DNA of 8,444 bases from Dehalococcoidales bacterium (lineage in GTDB: Bacteria; Chloroflexota; Dehalococcoidia; Dehalococcoidales; UBA5760). This document shows, piece by piece, positions 6,301-8,444 of the stretch. Positions within the stretch are counted from its first letter, which is position 1, and every line of letters starts with the position of its first letter. The stretch is from positions 1 through 8,444 of the forward strand of contig JAQTTS010000083.1 of assembly GCA_028710655.1 (NCBI GenBank), in the 5' to 3' direction. The position numbers were made by a program, and so were the translations under genes. Under the pieces are notes generated by a model that saw only the letters and a list, made by a program, of their open reading frames with translations, was not told where the DNA came from and made no database searches.

Positions 6301-8444
6301 CCGAGTAGGTGAGGGTGCCCGAGAAGCCGTCGCCTACGGTGAAGTCTTCATAGAGCGAGAGAATACGGTCGCCGTCGTTGACGTTTAAGGTGAGGGTGTG
6401 ATCGAGGGTTAGGTCTTGGGAGGTAAGGATTTGGAGGGTATTGTCTTGAGCTGAGTCACGAAGATATAGGCTGTCAGTTAGCAAGTAACCACCAAGAGTG
6501 AGATCACCGGTGAGGGCGTTGACGTGGAAGGTGGCGGAGGGGGTAGCATTGCTGCCCAAAATGAGTGATTCCCAGGCATTATAGGGAACGATGGAGCCGT
6601 TTAGCCGGGTGAAGGGTGAGTTGTTGGAAGCGGCAAAGGCGATATCATATATGTCGTTGATGGCATCGATGATACTGGGGGTGAGAAAGGGGTTGAGGGC
6701 GGTGTCGGTGAGGGTGAGGGGGACGGGAGCGAGCATGGTGGCGTCGTCGAAGAGCAGATTGCCGCTTGAGGCGAGAGAGAGATTGCCGCCTGAGAAGCTT
6801 AAATTGCTGGCGGTGCCACCGATGGCGATGATGTTTCCGGAATTGTTAATTTGAAAGAGGTCGCCCGAGCCGACAGAGAATAATGAGGCCGGGGTGATAT
6901 CGCCGATACCTATGTAGCCGGTGGCCTCGTCTAAAAACAAAATTTGGTCACCAGAATCGTTGGATATCTGGAGGTTTCCTTCGGGGGCGGAAAGTTGAAT
7001 GGTGTTGCCGGCTTCGTAGGCTTCTTGGAGGGTGGTAGAGGCGCCGGAAATATTGGTCCAGTTTGTGCCGTTAAACGTAACAACTCGGCTGTTGGCCGAG
7101 TCCCAAGCAATATAACCGGCTCCACCCGAGGGCGGAGAGAGAGCGGTGGATATGGGCAAGCGCAAACCTTGAGAGGCGGTGTCGTCGTGGGCAATGGCCG
7201 AGAGATCGAGGAGGCCGCCGTCGGGGACGATGATGGAGTTGGAGGTGAGAGTGGAAGAGTTTATGGAGGTGGCGTTGATGGTAGGGACAGTGAGTGTACC
7301 ACTAATATTCACATTGTTATCGAATGATATAGCAGATGTGCCGTTGGTGGTGATGAGGACATTGGTACCATTGTGGGCAATATCGATGTAGTCGGTACCG
7401 GTGCTGTCGTAGATACGGAACGATTCGCGGCCGGTGGGGTAGAGGTAGGTGCCACCGTCGGTGAGGAGCTGTGGCGGGACGGTGACACTGTCGTTCAAGG
7501 AGTCGAGTGGGATCCAAGTGGTGGAATTTTGGTTGCGGTATTCGAGTTGGTTGGTGTCTGGGTTGACCCTGACTCCGGGGTTATTGGTGTCGGATGACGT
7601 AAAGAAGAGGGCAGGTTCGTCGACTTCAGCGTCTAAATAGATGTAGTTTGAACCTGTTTGATCAGCTGAGAGGATGAGAGTCTGGCCGGCAGTGAGTGAG
7701 ACGGTTTGACCGTTAAGGGTGATGGGATCACCACCATCACCCAGCGCGGTGGTGCCGGTAGAGGTGAGGGCGCCAGTGGTGGCGGTAAAGAAAGAGGCAG
7801 CACCTATATTGGAGATGCCAAAAGTGGAGGTGTCGCCGACGTAGATACCGCCCGAAGAGATGAGATTGGTGTCGGTGGCGGAAAGGGAGGGGCCGGCGGT
7901 GTAGGCAAGTTGGCCGCCTAGAGAAACGTTGGCGGTGATGAGCGCGTCGTTATCAACGGCGATATTTTGGCGGAAAAATGCATTTTGGTTAAAGATACCC
8001 TCAATGTTGACTGCTAATTTAGGAAATTCGGACGATTGGGCGCCTAAAATTTGTTCGAGGATTTCATCGCTGCCGGTAAGTTGGGAAGCACCTCTGTTAA
8101 GGGGGTTTTGGCCTTTGGCAAGAGAGAGAATGGTGATGACCCCTATGAGGGCAATGACAGCGATGATGGCCTGACCGACAGATATTAGGCTTGAGAGGGC
8201 AAACAGAGAAGTAGCGGTAGGAGGCGAGGAGGTAAGCGAGGTGGGAGGGGTGATGGAGCTGATGATGGCGGGAGGGGGAAGATATGAGGGGGTAGCAGGA
8301 AGCGAGGGAAGGGTTGGTCTTTGGGCTAGGGGGGAAGTTTTGGCGATATCGAGGGGAGTGGGGGTGGAGGAAATGTGCTTGGGTGCGGGAGGCAACGGTA
8401 CCGGAGGAGTGATAGTCTTGGGCCGTGGGGAAGGGGTGTGGGTG
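1..8444 (-). CDS. Giant membrane-anchored, repeat-rich surface fibre protein with C-terminal S74 chaperone domain (partial at both ends)
   Basis: A single uninterrupted frame (codons from 8443 to 2; 2,814 codons, no TAA, TAG or TGA) fills the window. The start codon lies beyond the right edge: the first in-frame Met codon is only near 6736, deep in the stalk, and protein-like sequence begins at once. The stop lies beyond the left edge. Domain order: Pro-rich N-terminus, one transmembrane helix, about 2,300 residues of beta-rich repeats, phage-fibre-like motifs, a 'DFAEY' beta domain, a coiled coil and an S74 chaperone domain. Composition is rich in Thr, Ser, Ala, Gly, Leu, Asp and Asn, with only four Cys and few Lys, Arg or Met, as expected of an exported beta structure. 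I infer a trimeric fibre anchored in the membrane, folded and perhaps trimmed by its own C-terminal domain. Its role (adhesion, host contact or surface coat) cannot be read from the sequence. The modules resemble those of Patescibacteria giant proteins. A phage fibre is the alternative. Confidence 0.93.
350..493 (-). other. Coiled coil (probable trimerisation helix)
   Basis: Residues 2651-2698 follow a clean heptad pattern with hydrophobic residues at positions 4 and 7 of each seven: LAELTDL, DIRLGSL, SNDVSNL, SATLDQT, SGQIAAI, TSQLNNL, STQTL. One heptad has Thr in place of a large hydrophobic residue. Short parallel coiled coils just before an S74 domain are typical of trimeric fibres, where they keep the three chains in register. 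It supports an oligomeric, most likely trimeric, stalk. Confidence 0.85.
578..976 (-). other. 'DFAEYF ... ENGSIVSGDPLT' beta domain (possibly peptidase G2-like)
   Basis: Residues 2490-2622. It begins GVDFAEYFKKANSNDSLPSG, has two Cys nine residues apart (905-907 and 878-880, in LVCQGDGGVTACT), then TQIIGVVSSNPAFVG, YVLVGLVGQVPLRV, STENGSIVSGDPLTFSSQAG and RIVGYAQAPF. It is preceded by RFVNFMRGDGLIVGSISGNG (1004-1063), itself a familiar fibre motif. The 'D(L/F)AEY ... GxVPxxVxxENGxIxxGDxLT' pattern matches a beta domain often placed ahead of C-terminal chaperones in bacterial surface and phage proteins and sometimes annotated as peptidase G2 (the phi29 appendage autocleavage family). The fold assignment is likely. 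Proteolytic activity is not shown. Confidence 0.6.
1187..1402 (-). other. Fibre motifs 'GKVGIGxxxTPxGLFHV' and 'GKLGLGTTTPGSILDV'
   Basis: Residues 2348-2419 carry two tandem variants: GKVGIGAGITPQGLFHV (1352-1402) and GKLGLGTTTPGSILDV (1187-1234). 'VGIGTTxPxxxLxV' is a hallmark short motif found upstream of S74 chaperone domains in phage tail fibres and in bacterial fibre-like proteins. Between the copies lies ALAIFDQDESQPILTASASG. Together they place this stretch at the transition from the repeat stalk to the C-terminal head. Confidence 0.75.
2266..2593. repeat. Direct repeat unit A (328 bp, identical to unit B)
   Basis: Identical to 2944-3271. It is followed in the gene by EDDAVVNQDL instead of ESSTIDQEL, as for unit C. 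Units A and B share every base at which they differ from C and D, so each superblock carries its own private version of the unit. Confidence 0.92.
2944..3271. repeat. Direct repeat unit B (328 bp, identical to unit A)
   Basis: Matches 2266-2593 with no difference found, again at 678 bp. It encodes the 'YPSEYW' element, LALGGTSTASATF, GETGNVISQGTMTADSFYL, NTLNLVWNEDDTSDLTLN and GDGFSGTLTYSASGKTLTV. It is followed in the gene by the ESSTIDQEL/GATLGN module. Confidence 0.92.
3602..3790 (-). repeat. 63-residue 'NGTxW / NISGASTTLQ' module, copy 2
   Basis: Residues 1552-1614, between the two superblocks. It starts SAITHNTTDIQGLKLP, includes GGSEGYLAYNTTTKEVMVF and NGSTWSNISGASTTLQ, and ends QAY. 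It is the diverged partner of 7016-7201. In the gene it is followed by NSTDPEITLDDTRGALTLL and ATPLGANLFEVQNND (3425-3600), a stretch I recognise by style as the usual continuation of this connector in giant stalk proteins. Copy 1 instead continues EAGNTIQLSAPEGNLQIS. Confidence 0.75.
4380..4684. repeat. Direct repeat unit C (305 bp, identical to unit D)
   Basis: Identical to 5058-5362. Downstream in the gene it is followed by EDDAVVNQDL, whereas unit D is followed by ESSTIDQEL, so identical units sit next to different modules. Compared with unit A of superblock 1 it has about 49 differences over an aligned 328 bp (about 85% identity, hand count), several of which change amino acids. Confidence 0.92.
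5058..5362. repeat. Direct repeat unit D (305 bp, identical to unit C)
   Basis: Base by base this segment matches 4380-4684 with no difference that I could find, at an offset of exactly 678 bp (226 codons). In the gene it encodes the stretch from the end of the 'YPTEYW' element through LALGGTSTASATF, AEGETGNVVSTGTLTADS, NTLNLVWNENDTSDLTLN and GDGFSGTLTYSASGKTLTV. The identity ends abruptly at both sides. Confidence 0.92.
5417..5521 (-). other. 'QGDIYYRN' stalk module
   Basis: Residues 975-1009 begin QGDIYYRNASGQLTRLGLG and end GYVLTASSGLPTWT. This is a widely shared fibre motif (QGDI-Y-aromatic-basic ... LxxLGxGxxGxVLxxxxGxPxW) seen in many phage tail-fibre-like and giant bacterial stalk proteins. 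Related short ends are found at 4139-4180 (GYVLSGTDTGVISW) and 2030-2089 (GQVLTSNSAGVLSW). It marks the boundary between the older N-terminal half of the stalk and the recently amplified central repeats. Confidence 0.7.
5915..6058 (-). other. Cysteine-flanked 'GTMFYN ... CNGTTW' module
   Basis: Residues 796-843 contain DVPTCSPSTEGTMFYNADTQ followed by YYYCNGTTWQSVAMGG. Two Cys codons (6011-6013 and 5951-5953) are 20 residues apart, and there are only two others in the whole visible protein. Sequences of the type 'C..(S)TEGTxxYN....x.CNGTxW' are a recurrent beta-hairpin module of bacterial and phage fibre-like proteins, and the two cysteines could form a disulfide outside the cell. This is half of the protein's Cys content; the other pair is in the 'DFAEY' domain. 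Confidence 0.65.
6050..6601 (-). repeat. Diverged N-terminal copy of the stalk repeat unit
   Basis: Residues 615-798 carry the same module order as the central units but at clearly lower similarity: ESLILGSNATPSATF, then SLYLRDSAQDNTLQILT, EDFTVGDGFSGTLTYSA, KTLTIAESSTIDQEL, SPSWYGATLGNITIGI, DDQTITTTAGNLILDS and NNNATISGTL. The corresponding central pieces are LALGGTSTASATF, SFYLRDTNQSNTLNLVW, GDGFSGTLTYSASGKTLTV, SPTWLGATLGNLQVGV and TTSGDLILDS. This copy has C-ending codons like the flanks, whereas the central copies are more A/T-ending. It looks like an older relative of the unit amplified at 2030-5401. Confidence 0.8.
7016..7201 (-). repeat. 62-residue 'NGTxW / NISGASTTLQ' module, copy 1
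   Basis: Residues 415-476. The module starts SAIAHDDTASQGLRLP, contains GGAGYIAWDSANSRVVTF and NGTNWTNISGASTTLQ, and ends EAY. A diverged second copy lies at 3602-3790. Shared positions include LLDLSAI just before and at the start, QGLxLP, GYxAxxxxxxxV, FNGxxWxNISGASTTLQ and AY. The same sequence style is common in giant stalk proteins of Patescibacteria, from memory and not from a search. It is probably a small beta module followed by a short helical 'TLQxAY' connector leading into the next domain. Confidence 0.75.
7202..8116 (-). other. Membrane-proximal ectodomain, non-repeated beta-rich region
   Basis: Residues 110-414. Just after the membrane helix comes a short acidic, probably helical stretch (SDEILEQILGAQSSEFPKL), then NIEGIFNQNAFFRQNIAV. 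Gly/Thr/Ser-rich strand-turn sequence follows, typical of fibre stalks, including SADQTGSNYIYLDAEV and a module PGVRVNPDTNQLEYRNQN ending in STTWIPL. That last piece resembles the 'GTxxYN...NGTxW' modules further along the protein. The region is C-rich in the coding strand and uses mainly ACC, GCC, CTC and ATC codons. I cannot assign a named domain family to it. Confidence 0.6.
8117..8209 (-). other. Single transmembrane helix (membrane anchor)
   Basis: Residues 79-109 are almost entirely hydrophobic. The core AIIAVIALIGVITILSLA (residues 92-109) has no charged residue and is long enough to span a membrane. It is followed at once by AKGQNPLNRG and then polar sequence. It is the only such segment in 2,814 residues. 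It would hold the fibre in the cytoplasmic membrane with the long C-terminal part outside. The flanking positive charges do not fix the orientation clearly. N-in/C-out is inferred from the domain order, because the stalk and chaperone modules are of an extracellular type. Confidence 0.85.
8210..8443 (-). other. Pro/Ser/Thr-rich N-terminal segment, probably cytoplasmic
   Basis: Residues 1-78 of the visible protein are low-complexity and dominated by Pro, Ser, Thr and Leu, with scattered Arg and Lys (for example PSPRPKTITPPVPLPPAPK). No folded domain is recognisable and no typical signal peptide precedes the membrane helix within the window. Placed before a single transmembrane helix, it is most simply an intracellular, disordered tail of a type II (N-in) membrane protein. 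It continues past the right edge, so its full length and any upstream domain are unknown. Confidence 0.7.
8420..8442 (+). other. G-quadruplex-type motif on the template strand
   Basis: Four runs of G occur close together: GGG (8420-8422), GGGG (8427-8430), GGGG (8433-8436) and GGG (8440-8442), separated by loops of 4, 2 and 3 bases. This fits the usual G3+N1-7 rule. It is the complement of Pro/Arg codons in the N-terminal segment, so it may be only a by-product of the strong C bias of the coding strand. If formed, it would lie on the strand copied by RNA polymerase early in the gene. Confidence 0.5.

Larger units (their letters stand above)
1913..6565 (-). repeat. Dispersed 13-residue 'LxLGGTSTASATF' motif, eight copies
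   Basis: Copies at 6527-6565 (LILGSNATPSATF), 5807-5845 (LAIGGTDSSAPFF), 5306-5344, 4628-4666, 3194-3232 and 2516-2554 (all LALGGTSTASATF), 4019-4057 (VLVGGTSTASATI) and 1913-1951 (LLVGGTSTASALF). Successive copies are 720, 501, 678, 609, 825, 678 and 603 bp apart, all multiples of three. Most are preceded by 'YP...W' (PYNAW, YPSEYW, YPNNALW) and followed by a Gly/Thr turn such as GETGN or AATGA. The motif appears to mark the start of each stalk module, and the spacing shows modules of about 165-275 residues. Only half the copies belong to the recent amplification. Confidence 0.8.

Noticed and set aside
6944..7327. 127-codon plus-strand ORF, the longest complete ORF in the window, and similar plus-strand ORFs such as 5597-5899 and 3720-4085
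   Set aside because: They lie wholly antisense to the continuous minus-strand frame. Their Gly/Val/Glu-rich composition is what results from reading the complement of ACC, GCC and CTC codons, and no domain is recognisable.
1..8444. Alternative genetic code (UGA as Gly), as in Gracilibacteria
   Set aside because: There is no in-frame TGA, TAA or TAG in 2,814 codons, so nothing calls for recoding.
1..8444. Eukaryotic or MYRF-like origin because of the S74 plus membrane-helix combination
   Set aside because: The frame is intron-free, the helix is N-terminal where MYRF has its helix after the S74 domain, and the modules are of the bacterial and phage fibre type.

Overview
The whole window is the inside of one very large gene on the minus strand. 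Read from position 8443 down to 2, it gives 2,814 consecutive codons with no stop; about 130 stops would be expected by chance at random base usage. It runs off both ends, so neither the start codon nor the stop codon is present. No other gene, RNA gene, promoter, terminator, CRISPR array or insertion sequence is supported. All shorter reading frames on either strand are shadows of this gene.

The protein reads as a cell-anchored, trimeric, fibre-like surface protein. In gene order (right to left) it has: a Pro/Ser/Thr-rich N-terminal segment, presumably cytoplasmic (8210-8443); one transmembrane helix (8117-8209); a very long Thr/Ser/Ala/Gly/Asp/Asn-rich stalk of beta-rich repeat modules (about 1100-8116); a segment with motifs familiar from phage tail fibres and the stalks of bacterial fibre-like proteins (977-1402); a 'DFAEY ... 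ENGxIxxGDxLT' beta domain (578-976); a heptad coiled coil (350-493); and the start of a peptidase S74-type intramolecular chaperone domain (about 1-310), cut by the left edge. Residue numbers below count from the codon at 8441-8443.

The stalk has a two-level repeat structure. Two superblocks of about 1.26 kb (2030-3289 and 4139-5401) lie 2,112 bp apart. Each contains two copies, 678 bp apart, of a unit of about 0.3 kb. The two copies within a superblock are identical (328 bp and 305 bp), but units from different superblocks are only about 85% identical. This suggests local homogenisation or recent independent duplication. Both periods are multiples of three, so recombination between copies would keep the frame. 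Codon use in this central part is more A/T-ending than in the flanks.

Organism: giant genes with these modules ('GGTSTASA', 'GATLGN', 'NISGASTTLQ', 'GTTTPGSxLDV') and a C-terminal S74 domain are, in my recollection, typical of Candidate Phyla Radiation bacteria (Patescibacteria, Microgenomates-like), where such proteins are thought to act at the cell surface. That assignment comes from recognising sequence style, not from a search. There is no in-frame TGA, so the UGA-glycine code of Gracilibacteria and Absconditabacteria is not supported. A giant phage or prophage fibre is the main alternative, but the N-terminal membrane anchor argues for a cellular protein.
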